DNA from: Fictibacillus norfolkensis
GTDB lineage: Bacteria; Bacillota; Bacilli; Bacillales; Fictibacillaceae
Length of the DNA: 64,000 bases
Assembly: GCF_014836645.1 (NCBI RefSeq)
Contig: NZ_JACSQM010000011.1
Span: 17,147 to 81,146, forward strand
Reading direction: 5' to 3'
Position 1 is the first letter of the stretch, and every line of letters begins with the position of its first letter. This document shows positions 1 to 10,324 of this stretch, piece after piece. Made by a program: the position numbers and the translations under genes. The notes beneath the pieces were generated by a model. That model was given only the letters and a program-made list of their open reading frames with translations, did not search any database and had not been told where the DNA came from.

Positions 1-2
1 AC

Positions 3-1196
3 TTTTACACATCTAAACTGAATAAACGACAATTAGTAACTTTAGGAGGTAGAATTCGATGGGAGAAGTTGATTCCCAAATTTAATGCTTATTATGGAAA
101 ACAGTTGTTAGAAACTCTAGACAGTTATATTTATCCTAATAAAAGTGATACATGGATACATAAGTTACTTAGAAAGCCTCGGGTAAGTTGTCATCCCTTA
201 AGACATATTTTGTTTTTAGGATTTCTAGGAGAAACTATCGCATCAATGGTTATTCAAATCGATACCAAATCATATAAACCTTTTGGAGATGGACCGTGGA
301 TTTGCCTAAATAAAGCTGCAGACCATTTTCATCAACCTATCGTAACTTCATGTGTAATCACAAGAGATTATAAATCTGGTCATCCTATTGGCACCTTTTC
401 GTGTTCGTGTGGATTTGTTTTCTCTAGAAGAGGACCAGATAAAACATTTAATGACCAGTACAAAATCGGTAGGAAAAAGGAGTTTGGGATTGTATGGGAA
501 GATAAGTTAGTAGAGTTAGCATTAAAGGGATTATCCTTACGAAAAATGGCTGATTTACTTGGGGTGGATCCTATGACTATAAAGAAGAAGTTAACCATAA
601 AAGTGGAGCATAAACAGAGCAATAATTCTTTTGAAAAAGAAAAAGAAGAGAAAAAGCAAAATTACAGGAATCAATGGATTAAAATGATGATAATTAATGA
701 AGAGGAAACCATTAAAGATATACGTTTACAAAACCAGAAGGTCTATATGTGGTTGTATCGAAATGATAAAGAATGGCTTAAAATAAATTCTCCTACTATC
801 CAAAAAGGTAATAGAAATAACTCGGTATTAAAAGTAAATTGGAAAAAAAGAGATGCAGATATGGTAGCGAGGGTGGAATCTATTGTAAGTAACATCCTAA
901 AAGAAAAAAAACCTTTAATTAAAGTAACAAAAAATGAAATTGGTAGGAGATTAGGGATATTGTCGTCACTTTATAAAAATTGCTATAACCTTCCTATGAC
1001 ATTAAAAGTGGTTAATCAAAGTTTAGAAACTACTGAACAATTTCAAGAAAGAAGAATAAGAAATGTTGTGCGGGAAATGAGAAAAACAAATCCTTCAATC
1101 AAAGAATGGCAAGTGATTAGAGCAACAGGACTGAAAAAAAAGAATGCAGTAAAACTAAAGCGTGTAATTATTAGAGAAATATATGGTATGAATTAA
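3..1196 (+). CDS. tnsD: TnsD-like Tn7 target-selection protein, C-terminal part (5' truncated by window edge)
   Basis: The reading frame is open from base 3, without a stop before the first internal TTG at 69, so the gene continues upstream and only its C-terminal ~397 residues are seen. Typical TnsD features are the YYGKQLLE segment, the LLRKPRVSCHPLRHILFLGFLG segment, a zinc-finger-like CSCGFVFSR segment and, further on, an HTH-like stretch (LSLRKMADLLGVDPMTIKKK). TnsD (TniQ family) binds the attachment site, classically the end of glmS, and recruits TnsC/TnsB. It is the last tns gene before cargo. Assignment to TnsD rather than another TniQ protein is based on these C-terminal segments; the N-terminal TniQ domain is not in view. 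Confidence 0.85.
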   Translation, partial: FYTSKLNKRQLVTLGGRIRWEKLIPKFNAYYGKQLLETLDSYIYPNKSDTWIHKLLRKPRVSCHPLRHILFLGFLGETIASMVIQIDTKSYKPFGDGPWICLNKAADHFHQPIVTSCVITRDYKSGHPIGTFSCSCGFVFSRRGPDKTFNDQYKIGRKKEFGIVWEDKLVELALKGLSLRKMADLLGVDPMTIKKKLTIKVEHKQSNNSFEKEKEEKKQNYRNQWIKMMIINEEETIKDIRLQNQKVYMWLYRNDKEWLKINSPTIQKGNRNNSVLKVNWKKRDADMVARVESIVSNILKEKKPLIKVTKNEIGRRLGILSSLYKNCYNLPMTLKVVNQSLETTEQFQERRIRNVVREMRKTNPSIKEWQVIRATGLKKKNAVKLKRVIIREIYGMN

Positions 1197-1310
1197 TAGT
1201 AGAGGAGCTTGGTATTATTATAGAAATAAGCGTTAAGGAGAAAATTATAGGAAATTATTGTTGGGTTTAGCTCGTCGAATAAATATAAAGAGTATTGAAT
1301 CGAAAACAAG

Positions 1311-1348
1311 AAAGTACCTTAATTCTATATGAATCTAGGTACTTTTTT
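1311..1348 (+). terminator. Rho-independent terminator after tnsD
   Basis: A 9-bp perfect stem (AAAGTACCT ... AGGTACTTT) is followed by a T run. The 1197-1506 gap otherwise holds no gene that I can see; an AAGGGGG ribosome binding site for the next gene sits at its end. Confidence 0.75.
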
Positions 1349-1506
1349 ATTTTAGTATGTTGTAAGATCTCATCAGTATGCACAAAACTTTATTAGGTGA
1401 CAACGTTTAATTTTCCTAGTTCTTCCTTCGTTATGGAAATTAAATTACAATAAAAACAAAACTATCACACTATATACAAAAAAAATTCTATTTAAGGGGG
1501 TATAAA

Positions 1507-4500
1507 ATGTTAGAAAGTATAGCATTAAGTATTGCAACAGGTATTTTTACAAATCTTAGTTATGATGCTCTATTTAAGAACGATGAATTACTTATAGGAA
1601 AAGTCCAAGAGGCTTATGATAAAGCAAAAACCAAATTTTATAAAAAATACGGCGATCAGTTTGGAAATGAATTGAATAGTTTTTTAGAACGTCAAAAAAA
1701 TATAGATACCGTAGTTAAATCTCTTTTTTATAGCACTGACAATATTAATGTTGATGATATTGATTTTAGAAGTTTTGATGGATATGATAATCCAACAAAA
1801 GAAGCGGTTATTGATTTTATCAATATACTAAATGTGGAAATGCACCAGGATTATTATTTAGATAAAATACTATCAGATAAAGCTTTTATACAGGAAACAA
1901 AAAAAGGACATCAAGAAATTAAACAAAAAATTGATCTGAACAATTTAAATCTAAGATCTTATTTTGCTGAAACATTAAACAAAACGTTAAACAAATTCAA
2001 GGATGCTATTGGCTTCGATATTGCATTGAGTAATCAAACGTTAAATATGGGAAGTATGGAACCACCACAAATCGTAATAAACGGTGTGGACAGGTATAGA
2101 ACTATTGATTCTTTGATAAAAGATATGGATGATAAAACTTGGTTTCACATAAAAGGCGAGGTTGGATCTGGAAAGACCCAATTGTTATTGCACCTATCCA
2201 AAAGGTTTAAGGGTACTGTTTGGATTAGTTTAAAAGAGCTTACCCAGGAACAAGCAATCCCAATAATTAATACTTCATTAGCTACTTATACAAATGTTAA
2301 ACCGAACTACATCAATGACACATGGTATGAAAAATCAATAGCCAAAATGGATTGTAACGACATAATTATAATTGATGATTTGCCTAACTTTACAACGAAA
2401 AGCACACTTAGTAATTTGTTCATCAGAATAGCAAAATTATGTAAAAAAAATAAGGTTAAACTTGTAACAGCTGGAGCTTATGAAATAGGCCAAAAAATGA
2501 AACAACAGTTAGGACCAAGTCTAATTAAATCTGAAAGGATACCACCTTTTAATAACGAGGAAATTCAAGAATTGTTACACCTAAAAGGTGCACCTAATCA
2601 AAATCTAGACAAATTAGCTACTTGGATAGCTGTACTTTCAAAGAATAACCCTATGATTGTAAGTGCAATTGCAGAATATTTGTCCATGGAAAATTGGAAA
2701 GTGGATCTCGATGTTTTTCATAATTTACAGCAGGGGTTTTATTTAGATGAATTAATAACTGAAATTCAAAATCTATTAATAGAAAATATTAATGATCATG
2801 AAGCGAAGCAATTACTATATCGTTTAACATTAATTAATGATAAATTTAATAACCAATATCTACAAGAAATTTCAAAAGTTGAACCTGTGATAAATTCCCC
2901 CTTTGAAAAATTTAATAAACTCTTGGGTTATTGGATTACAAAAGATAATAAAAACTATACCGTTTCTCCCTTGGTTACTAAAATTGGAGAACTAAATGTA
3001 AGTGAAAATGTCAAAATGGAAGTTCATAGAATTATTGCTAAATTAATAGCAGCTAACAAATCGCTCAATCCGCTGGAAGTTATAAAGTTGATTACACATT
3101 TATTGAATGCAAAAGATTATAATAACGCTGTTGTTGTCTTACTCAATGCATTAGTTAGGATGGAAGAATTAGAAATTGACAAAGATCCATGGGGAATAAC
3201 GTTAATATGGAAAAATACTTCTTTACCAAATGAAATTGATTATAACTTAAAAGTTCTGCTTAGGGTAAAACAAGTAATGGTGAATAGAAATTTAGGAGAA
3301 AATGTTGATTATCTCTTTAACGAATTAGAGAATTTACTTTTTCATACGGTATATCAGGAAGAGAACAGCATGACAAGAACATTTGCATGCTTTTTACTTG
3401 CTATTCATTTTTTAAAATTAGATAGGATACAATCAATTAAGTATATGAAAGAAGCATTAACAACGTATGATAATAGGTTATATGAATTAACAGGTGTAGA
3501 TATTGTTCCTGAAGAAATGATCTGGCTTCTTTCTCATTCATTAAATAGTGCTATTGAGATAGATGCATGGATTGATATGCTTAATTCTTTAACGCATGAC
3601 CAAGTTAAAAGGGCCATAAAAAGTGAACTTACTCATGATTGTTGTTTAGCAATTGCAAATCGGATCTGGTTAAATGAGCATAACAAAAAGAAAGAGGAAA
3701 GAAACTGGGATGAAGTAATTAACCATTTTAATATATTGGAGCAAGTATCAGAAGAGAAGAACTTTCAATTATTAAAAGTGTGTATAGCAAGAGCAAGAAT
3801 AGTTGTGTTAGCTGAGTATTTAGACAAAATAGATGATGCAGAGCAGCTAGCTCATGCTTTTCTGTCTGGGTATAACCTTTCAAATGCAGAAAAGTTCTTA
3901 ATTCATTCAATAATAGGTAAACAGTTTGTATTCAAGAATTACTTTGAAAAAGCATTACATTATTTCGAGGAAGTCTTAACTATTAATACTGAATATTATC
4001 CACTTGAACGTATAGATGCATTATTGGAAATGTCCAAATGCGTTGGATTAAAGGATAGTAGAAGAGCGAATAAACTCTTAGAAAAAGCAATAGTAATTGC
4101 TGAAAAAACAAACCATATCATAGACTCGCAAAAAGCAAAGATATATGGCGAATATTCTATGAGCCTTTGGATGGAGGGGAAAATAAAAGAAGCGTTTGAA
4201 CCTTTACAAAGTGCGGCTGAAATTTTATTAAATAGTGATAATAGAGACGCATCTTGGAAGTGCGTTATGACCGTGTTAGGACATGTCACTGGTTATTATT
4301 CCTCGATGGTAAGTAATGGGGAGGTTACAAAAGGAGTCTCAGACGAAGGGGTTTATACAGAGCCTTATAGAGGAATGTTTTTATCGGAAAATAAGCAACT
4401 AGAAGCAATTTTTAATCAAGGGAAAGATGTCCATTTAGCGACTCTACTTTTCTTTTATGCAGATAATATAAAACATTATAAACATGCAAGAAAATGGCTG

Positions 4501-5334
4501 TATAAAGGCTATGAGATGATAAAAGAGTCTCGTGTGAAGAATAGTATTTCTGCAGTTCACTTGTGCTACCTATCACCTTATCTAATACTTGAAGATAACG
4601 TATTTGAAGCAATAGATGTAGCATTTGAAGCACATATGCTTCTTCGGGCAAGTTTTTTAAAAGAAAAAAATAGCCTAAATTATTTAGTTGAAGATATCAA
4701 TGAAGAAAAGATTTTAGGAACCAATGAAGATGAAAAAAATATCGCTTACTTGACCGCGGTAGAAAGTAGCATTGTACCAATCATGCTTTATGTTTGTAAG
4801 CAAGTTATGCGTGATCCAATTAAAGCAAAATCATTAGTAAATGAAGTTGTCAAAGCTACAGAAAAGTATAGTAATAATAAAAAATATTCTCAACTATGGA
4901 GAGGTATAGCGGATTTATTTAATTTGATTATTGCAACTTCAAGTAATCCGATGGAAATAATGGCTCGTTTCTCAAATGTTGATGAACAATATGATACAAT
5001 TTTAAAAGGAATATCCTATATAACAGTTGCTTTCCATTGTACACCTGAACAGGCACTAGATTTACACTTTAAATCAATTTTGTGGATTGAACAAGCATTT
5101 AAAAGAAATTCCATTGCAAAAGAAAAGATAATTAACAATTACTATAAAGAGTATTGGATACAGAGGTATGTAAAAGATAGAGAATGTTTTTCTAATACTA
5201 ATATAATTGATGAGGAATTTAAAGAGTTACTTCAGAACGAGGAAACAACTTTTAAAGAGATTCTCCTTGTGATTAATAAGGGGTTCAATCTTGAAATAGC
5301 ACCAGAGGTACTAACCTATTTAAAAGATAAATAA
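1507..5334 (+). CDS. Large STAND-like P-loop ATPase with TPR-like C-terminal half (putative defence protein)
   Basis: The product is 1275 residues. An N-terminal ~200-residue helical region (possible effector domain, not recognised) precedes an ATPase core: Walker A GSGKT with Lys about residue 223, and Walker B IIIIDDLP with Asp about 290-291. The C-terminal ~700 residues are helical and repeat-like, resembling TPR/superhelical sensor regions. This order (effector, STAND/NACHT-type NTPase, repeat sensor) is typical of AVAST/NLR-like anti-phage proteins. The gene is AT-rich like tnsD, is preceded by AAGGGGGTATAAA-ATG, and lies as transposon cargo directly ahead of a restriction-like module. 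No nuclease, protease or TIR motif was recognised in the N-terminus, so the effector function is unknown. Confidence 0.6.
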   Translation: MLESIALSIATGIFTNLSYDALFKNDELLIGKVQEAYDKAKTKFYKKYGDQFGNELNSFLERQKNIDTVVKSLFYSTDNINVDDIDFRSFDGYDNPTKEAVIDFINILNVEMHQDYYLDKILSDKAFIQETKKGHQEIKQKIDLNNLNLRSYFAETLNKTLNKFKDAIGFDIALSNQTLNMGSMEPPQIVINGVDRYRTIDSLIKDMDDKTWFHIKGEVGSGKTQLLLHLSKRFKGTVWISLKELTQEQAIPIINTSLATYTNVKPNYINDTWYEKSIAKMDCNDIIIIDDLPNFTTKSTLSNLFIRIAKLCKKNKVKLVTAGAYEIGQKMKQQLGPSLIKSERIPPFNNEEIQELLHLKGAPNQNLDKLATWIAVLSKNNPMIVSAIAEYLSMENWKVDLDVFHNLQQGFYLDELITEIQNLLIENINDHEAKQLLYRLTLINDKFNNQYLQEISKVEPVINSPFEKFNKLLGYWITKDNKNYTVSPLVTKIGELNVSENVKMEVHRIIAKLIAANKSLNPLEVIKLITHLLNAKDYNNAVVVLLNALVRMEELEIDKDPWGITLIWKNTSLPNEIDYNLKVLLRVKQVMVNRNLGENVDYLFNELENLLFHTVYQEENSMTRTFACFLLAIHFLKLDRIQSIKYMKEALTTYDNRLYELTGVDIVPEEMIWLLSHSLNSAIEIDAWIDMLNSLTHDQVKRAIKSELTHDCCLAIANRIWLNEHNKKKEERNWDEVINHFNILEQVSEEKNFQLLKVCIARARIVVLAEYLDKIDDAEQLAHAFLSGYNLSNAEKFLIHSIIGKQFVFKNYFEKALHYFEEVLTINTEYYPLERIDALLEMSKCVGLKDSRRANKLLEKAIVIAEKTNHIIDSQKAKIYGEYSMSLWMEGKIKEAFEPLQSAAEILLNSDNRDASWKCVMTVLGHVTGYYSSMVSNGEVTKGVSDEGVYTEPYRGMFLSENKQLEAIFNQGKDVHLATLLFFYADNIKHYKHARKWLYKGYEMIKESRVKNSISAVHLCYLSPYLILEDNVFEAIDVAFEAHMLLRASFLKEKNSLNYLVEDINEEKILGTNEDEKNIAYLTAVESSIVPIMLYVCKQVMRDPIKAKSLVNEVVKATEKYSNNKKYSQLWRGIADLFNLIIATSSNPMEIMARFSNVDEQYDTILKGISYITVAFHCTPEQALDLHFKSILWIEQAFKRNSIAKEKIINNYYKEYWIQRYVKDRECFSNTNIIDEEFKELLQNEETTFKEILLVINKGFNLEIAPEVLTYLKDK

Positions 5335-5473
5335 TTGTACGCTATGTGATTGAAAATTAAATAAATCATATTTTTAATAGTTGGTTATTGCTGGATTGGA
5401 GTTTACTTCGCCGCAAAGAAGTGAATGTGTCTTCATGCCGGCTACAGAATCTAAAGCGGGGGGGAACATGTAA

Positions 5474-8239
5474 ATGAATCCAGTTGAAATCGAAGCAGCA
5501 GTCTCAGATTTGGCGATTCAACCTTTTGACAAGGTGGATTTTCCGTTCGCCTTCTTGAAAGCATTTGGGAACAAGGAGACGACAATTAAGCGTCTACGGT
5601 CTGGCGAATCAAATAAGTCTGACCTGGGGGGGATTTTACAGACGAACAACATCCATATCGTGGTAGCAAAAACTGGCGAAGTTACTAATACACTTGTTGC
5701 TCTAAAAGAAAGCAGAGCAACGTCTAGGGCGAAGGCGCGCTATATACTCGCTACTGACGGAGTAGACTTTGAAGCCGAAGAGCTGGAGTCCGGCGAAAAG
5801 ATTGTCTGTGAATATCACGATTTCCCAGATCATTTTGGTTTTTTCTTGCCGCTTGCCGGGATTACTACAGTCAAGCAGGTTCGCGATAGTTCTTTTGACA
5901 TAAGAGCCACGAGCCGGTTAAATCGACTCTATGTCGAGTTGTTAAAAGGCAATCCGCAATGGGGTACAGCAGAAAGACGTCACGAGATGAACCATTTCAT
6001 GTCGCGGCTGATCTTCTGTTTTTTTGCCGAGGACACTGGAATTTTCAGAGAGCCGGGTCTGTTTTCCGACACTATCGAGAAGATGAGTACCCGCGATGCC
6101 TCAAACATGCATGAAGTTATTAGTGAAATCTTCCGCGCTATGAATACGAAGATTTTTGATCGTAAAAATGCAGAATTACCACGCTGGGCTGATGCGTTCC
6201 CTTATGTGAATGGAGGACTCTTCTCGGGTAGTATAGATGTTCCAATATTCAGCAAGATAGCGCGTTCCTACCTGATGCACATCGGTAATTTGGACTGGAC
6301 TAAGATAAATCCCGACATCTTTGGTTCCATGATTCAGGCTGTGGCGGATGATGAGGAACGTGGTGCTCTCGGTATGCACTACACGAGCGTGCCGAATATC
6401 CTAAAAGTATTAAATCCACTATTCTTGGATGATTTAAGAGCGCAGCTTGATGCAGCGGGTGACAATCCTCGTATGTTGCTCAACCTGCGCAAGCGCTTAT
6501 CTAGGATAAGGGTTTTTGATCCTGCGTGTGGCTCAGGCAATTTTCTCGTCATCGCATACAAGCAGATGCGAGAGATTGAAAACATCATTAACGAGCGACG
6601 AGGTGAAGATGGGCTTAAGAGTGACATACCACTGACCAATTTTCGCGGCATTGAACTACGTCACTTCTCGGCCGAAATTGCACGCCTTGCCCTCATTATT
6701 GCAGAGTTTCAGTGTGACGTGCTTTATCGTGGAATGACACTAGCTCTATCCGAATTTTTGCCACTCTCAACTGACAACTGGATTACCTGCGGTAATGCCT
6801 TGCGAATGGACTGGCTTAGTATCTGTCCACCAACTGGAACAGATGTGAAGCTCCTCGCTGATGACCTGTTTCACACGCCGCTTGACCAGGCGGAGGTCGA
6901 CTTTGATAACGAGGGAGGAGAGACTTATATTTGTGGGAATCCACCTTATAAGGGCGCACGCGAGCAATTACCAGAACAAAAAGAGGATTTAAAACACATA
7001 TTTGACAACCGTGTAAGAGGTTGGAAGTCACTTGATTATGTTACCGGTTGGCTCATGAAGGCAGCGGACTACGGAACGCAAACCAATGCTGTCAGTGCAT
7101 TTGTAACTACTAATTCTATATGTCAGGGCCAGCATGTGCCGATTCTCTGGCCTCTTATTCTCGAAACAGGACACGAAATAGTTTTTGCTCACACGAGCTT
7201 CAAATGGACAAATCTTGCTAGCCATAATGCGGGAGTCACTGTTGTAGTCATAGGTATTTCAAACCACCCCTCAAAGACGCGGAAATTGTTTTCAATTTCA
7301 GAAGGAAATGATGCGATTGTAAAAGAGGTAGAAAACATCAATCCATACTTGGTTGCTGGCCGAAATATAATAGTGTACAAGCTATCTAGCCCGATTTCAA
7401 ATATAGCTGATATGAACTATGGGAATTATCCTGGGGATGGGAATCATTTGACTCTTAGCTCGTTAGAAGCATCCAAACTTATCGCTCAGCGACCCGATCT
7501 CAAGGCTATTATTCGGCCAATTTTTGGAGCGCAGGAATTTATCAAAGGTTTGAGTAGATTCTGTCTTTGGATTGACGATGATATGTTGGATTTAGCCATA
7601 AGTGAGCCTATGGTCGCTAACCGAGTTGAAGCCGTACGAAACACTCGATTGAAAAGCAGAGATACTTCTTTGAACAAGCTCGCGATACGTTCGCATCAAT
7701 ATAGGGATCGGAATGTCGCAAAAGACCATTTGATTTTAGTGCCAACTGTATCGTCTGAGCGGAGGGAATATATTCCGACCGACATAAAGAGATCTGAGGC
7801 AGTTACGACAAACCAAGCATTCGCCCTCTACGATGCGCCTTTATGGAACATGGCGTTGATTACTTCCCGTCTCCACTGGGTGTGGATTGCAACAATCTGT
7901 GGCAAGCATGAAACCCGTTTCCGTTATTCAAACACACTTGGATGGAATACCTTTCCTGTTCCAACGCTAACCGAGAAAAACAAGGCAGATCTTACGCGTT
8001 GTGCCGAGGGCATTTTATTGGCACGCGAGGCGCACTTTCCGGCGACTATTGCAGAACTCTATGAAAACATGCCTGCTGAACTACGTGAGGCACACGAGCG
8101 TAACGATGAAGTGTTAGAGCGTATCTATATCGGCCGTCGTTTTCACAACGATACCGAACGGATGGAAAAGTTGTTCCAGATTTACACCAAAATGACACTA
8201 CAACAAAACCTATCAAGTAAGGGAAAGGGAGGTAAATAA
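5474..8239 (+). CDS. MmeI-like class I SAM-dependent DNA methyltransferase
   Basis: The product is 921 residues. It shows the SAM-binding motif DPACGSGNFL (about residues 350-360) and the catalytic motif NPPYKG (about 490), the hallmarks of an N6-adenine gamma-class DNA methyltransferase. The preceding helical region and the following ~300 residues, probably a target-recognition and C-terminal region, fit the MmeI/type IIL layout. I do not see a convincing D-x(n)-ExK nuclease motif in the N-terminal domain, so the cleaving activity may come from the downstream GIY-YIG gene. The helicase gene starts at the base after its stop codon. Codon use and GC content are clearly higher than in the neighbouring cargo, pointing to separate acquisition. 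Confidence 0.85.
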   Translation: MNPVEIEAAVSDLAIQPFDKVDFPFAFLKAFGNKETTIKRLRSGESNKSDLGGILQTNNIHIVVAKTGEVTNTLVALKESRATSRAKARYILATDGVDFEAEELESGEKIVCEYHDFPDHFGFFLPLAGITTVKQVRDSSFDIRATSRLNRLYVELLKGNPQWGTAERRHEMNHFMSRLIFCFFAEDTGIFREPGLFSDTIEKMSTRDASNMHEVISEIFRAMNTKIFDRKNAELPRWADAFPYVNGGLFSGSIDVPIFSKIARSYLMHIGNLDWTKINPDIFGSMIQAVADDEERGALGMHYTSVPNILKVLNPLFLDDLRAQLDAAGDNPRMLLNLRKRLSRIRVFDPACGSGNFLVIAYKQMREIENIINERRGEDGLKSDIPLTNFRGIELRHFSAEIARLALIIAEFQCDVLYRGMTLALSEFLPLSTDNWITCGNALRMDWLSICPPTGTDVKLLADDLFHTPLDQAEVDFDNEGGETYICGNPPYKGAREQLPEQKEDLKHIFDNRVRGWKSLDYVTGWLMKAADYGTQTNAVSAFVTTNSICQGQHVPILWPLILETGHEIVFAHTSFKWTNLASHNAGVTVVVIGISNHPSKTRKLFSISEGNDAIVKEVENINPYLVAGRNIIVYKLSSPISNIADMNYGNYPGDGNHLTLSSLEASKLIAQRPDLKAIIRPIFGAQEFIKGLSRFCLWIDDDMLDLAISEPMVANRVEAVRNTRLKSRDTSLNKLAIRSHQYRDRNVAKDHLILVPTVSSERREYIPTDIKRSEAVTTNQAFALYDAPLWNMALITSRLHWVWIATICGKHETRFRYSNTLGWNTFPVPTLTEKNKADLTRCAEGILLAREAHFPATIAELYENMPAELREAHERNDEVLERIYIGRRFHNDTERMEKLFQIYTKMTLQQNLSSKGKGGK

Positions 8240-10309
8240 ATGAATAAAGGGAATAAATTGATCCCTTCCGTTTCAGTAACCTACACCCGTAACGGAAGTT
8301 CGACCAAGGCCAATGAGCTTGGTATGCGACAGATGCAGGAACGCGCATATGAGCGACGCGGTGAGAAGTATCTACTTATCAAGTCACCTCCTGCATCCGG
8401 CAAAAGTCGGGCGCTAATGTTCATCGCCCTTGACAAACTTCAGAATCAAGGGGTAAAGCAGGCGATTATTGTAGTGCCGGAAAAGTCAATCGGTTCGAGC
8501 TTCAACGACGAATCGTTAAGCCAATTTGGCTTTTGGGCAGATTGGAGTGTAGAGCCTAAATGGAACCTATGTAATGCGCCTGGCGGGGATAATGGCGGAA
8601 AGGTTAATTCGGTTGGCGCGTTCCTCAAAAGCGACGATAAGGTTTTGGTCTGTACCCACGCTACCTTCCGGTTTGCTGTTGATAAATTTGGGGTGGAAGC
8701 GTTCGATGACAGGCTGATTGCGGTCGACGAGTTCCACCACGTTTCGTCCAACCCGGACAATAAACTAGGTATACATTTAGGGCAGTTCATCACCCGTGAT
8801 CGTGTACATATCGTCGCGATGACCGGTTCTTACTTCCGAGGCGATGCTGAGGCAGTGCTAGCTCCGCAGGATGAGTCAAAGTTCGATACTGTCACATATA
8901 CCTATTACGAGCAACTCAATGGCTACGATTATTTGAAACAGCTCGATATTGGATACTTCTTCTACTCCGGTTCATACACCGATGACATACTCAAGGTGCT
9001 CGATCCGGTCGAAAAAACCATCATCCATATTCCAAATGTAAATTCCCGCGAGAGCACGAAGGACAAGATTCGAGAGGTCGAACACATCATTGAAGAACTT
9101 GGCGAATGGCAAGGGACCGATCCAGCTACCGGTTTCCAGTTAATCAAAACGCCAGGTGGTCGAATACTCCGTATAGCCGACCTTGTGGATGATGACCCAG
9201 CTAAGCGGGACCGGGTGTCTGCGGCGCTGAAAGACCCTGCCCATAAAAACAACCGCGAGCATGTTGATATCATTATCGCCCTCGGAATGGCGAAGGAAGG
9301 TTTTGACTGGATTTGGTGTGAGCATGCACTGACGGTTGGCTATAGATCCAGTCTCACCGAAATCGTGCAAATTATCGGTCGCGCGACCCGCGACGCACCA
9401 GGCAAAACCCGTGCACGCTTCACTAACCTGATTGCCGAACTAGACGCCTCTGAGCAGGCAGTGACCGAGGCCGTGAACGATACATTGAAGGCAATTGCTG
9501 CCAGCTTGCTGATGGAACAGGTGCTTGCTCCTCGTTTAGAGTTTAAGCCTAAGAATCCAGCGAGTGGTCCTGTGCAAGGTTTCGATTATGGGGACGGCGG
9601 TTATGATACAGGAAAGTGTAATGTAGGTTTCAACCATGAAACGGGGCAGTTGCAGATCGAGATAAAGGGTCTCTCTGAGCCCAAAAGCGAGGAGGCCGTG
9701 CGTATTTGTAGAGAGGACCTGAACGAAGTGATCGCGACATTTGTTCAGGACAAGACCACCATCGAACGTGGCTTGTTTGACTATGAAATGGTGCCGGAAG
9801 AGTTGACTCAGGTTCGTATGGGTAAGATTATTAAGGAAAGGTATCCTGAGCTCGACATAGAGGACCAGGAATCGGTACGTCAGCACGCCATCGCTGCCCT
9901 CAACCTAACACAACAGGCCAAACGAACTACGCTTGGGGGCGATGGGGACAATAGTAAACCGGGTGCCAACACTGCACTAATCGATGGATTGCGCAAATTT
10001 GTGATGGATGTTCGTGAACTAGACATCGATCTCATCGACCGCATCAATCCTTTCAGCGAGGCCTATGCAATTCTTGCGAAAGCAATAAGTGAGGACAGTC
10101 TTAAACAGGTTGCTGCTGCAATTGCGGCTAAGCGTGTAAGCATTCCCTACGAAGAGGCAAGAGCGTTAGCTGAACGAGCTTTGCAATTTAAGAAGGAACG
10201 CGGTCGACTGCCTGACATAAATGCGCAAGATCCGTGGGAAAAGCGCATGGCTGAAGGTGTCGCAACCTTGAAACGCTATCGCGAGCAGCAAAAGGCTACA
10301 GAAAGGTAG
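8240..10309 (+). CDS. SF2 DEAD/DEAH-type helicase of a restriction-like module
   Basis: The product is 689 residues. The Walker A motif SPPASGKS (about residues 49-56), a DEFHH Walker B box (about 161-165), the MTGS motif III and the QIIGRATRD motif VI mark it as a superfamily 2 helicase or translocase. No fused nuclease is visible. Its ATG follows the methyltransferase stop directly, with AAGGGAGGTAAATAA serving as the ribosome binding site, and the GIY-YIG gene begins 15 bases after its stop, so the three are surely cotranscribed. By analogy with type I/III and BREX-like systems it would translocate on DNA once unmodified target is recognised; this role is inferred. Confidence 0.85.
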   Translation: MNKGNKLIPSVSVTYTRNGSSTKANELGMRQMQERAYERRGEKYLLIKSPPASGKSRALMFIALDKLQNQGVKQAIIVVPEKSIGSSFNDESLSQFGFWADWSVEPKWNLCNAPGGDNGGKVNSVGAFLKSDDKVLVCTHATFRFAVDKFGVEAFDDRLIAVDEFHHVSSNPDNKLGIHLGQFITRDRVHIVAMTGSYFRGDAEAVLAPQDESKFDTVTYTYYEQLNGYDYLKQLDIGYFFYSGSYTDDILKVLDPVEKTIIHIPNVNSRESTKDKIREVEHIIEELGEWQGTDPATGFQLIKTPGGRILRIADLVDDDPAKRDRVSAALKDPAHKNNREHVDIIIALGMAKEGFDWIWCEHALTVGYRSSLTEIVQIIGRATRDAPGKTRARFTNLIAELDASEQAVTEAVNDTLKAIAASLLMEQVLAPRLEFKPKNPASGPVQGFDYGDGGYDTGKCNVGFNHETGQLQIEIKGLSEPKSEEAVRICREDLNEVIATFVQDKTTIERGLFDYEMVPEELTQVRMGKIIKERYPELDIEDQESVRQHAIAALNLTQQAKRTTLGGDGDNSKPGANTALIDGLRKFVMDVRELDIDLIDRINPFSEAYAILAKAISEDSLKQVAAAIAAKRVSIPYEEARALAERALQFKKERGRLPDINAQDPWEKRMAEGVATLKRYREQQKATER

Positions 10310-10324
10310 TGGAGGTGAAAAAAA

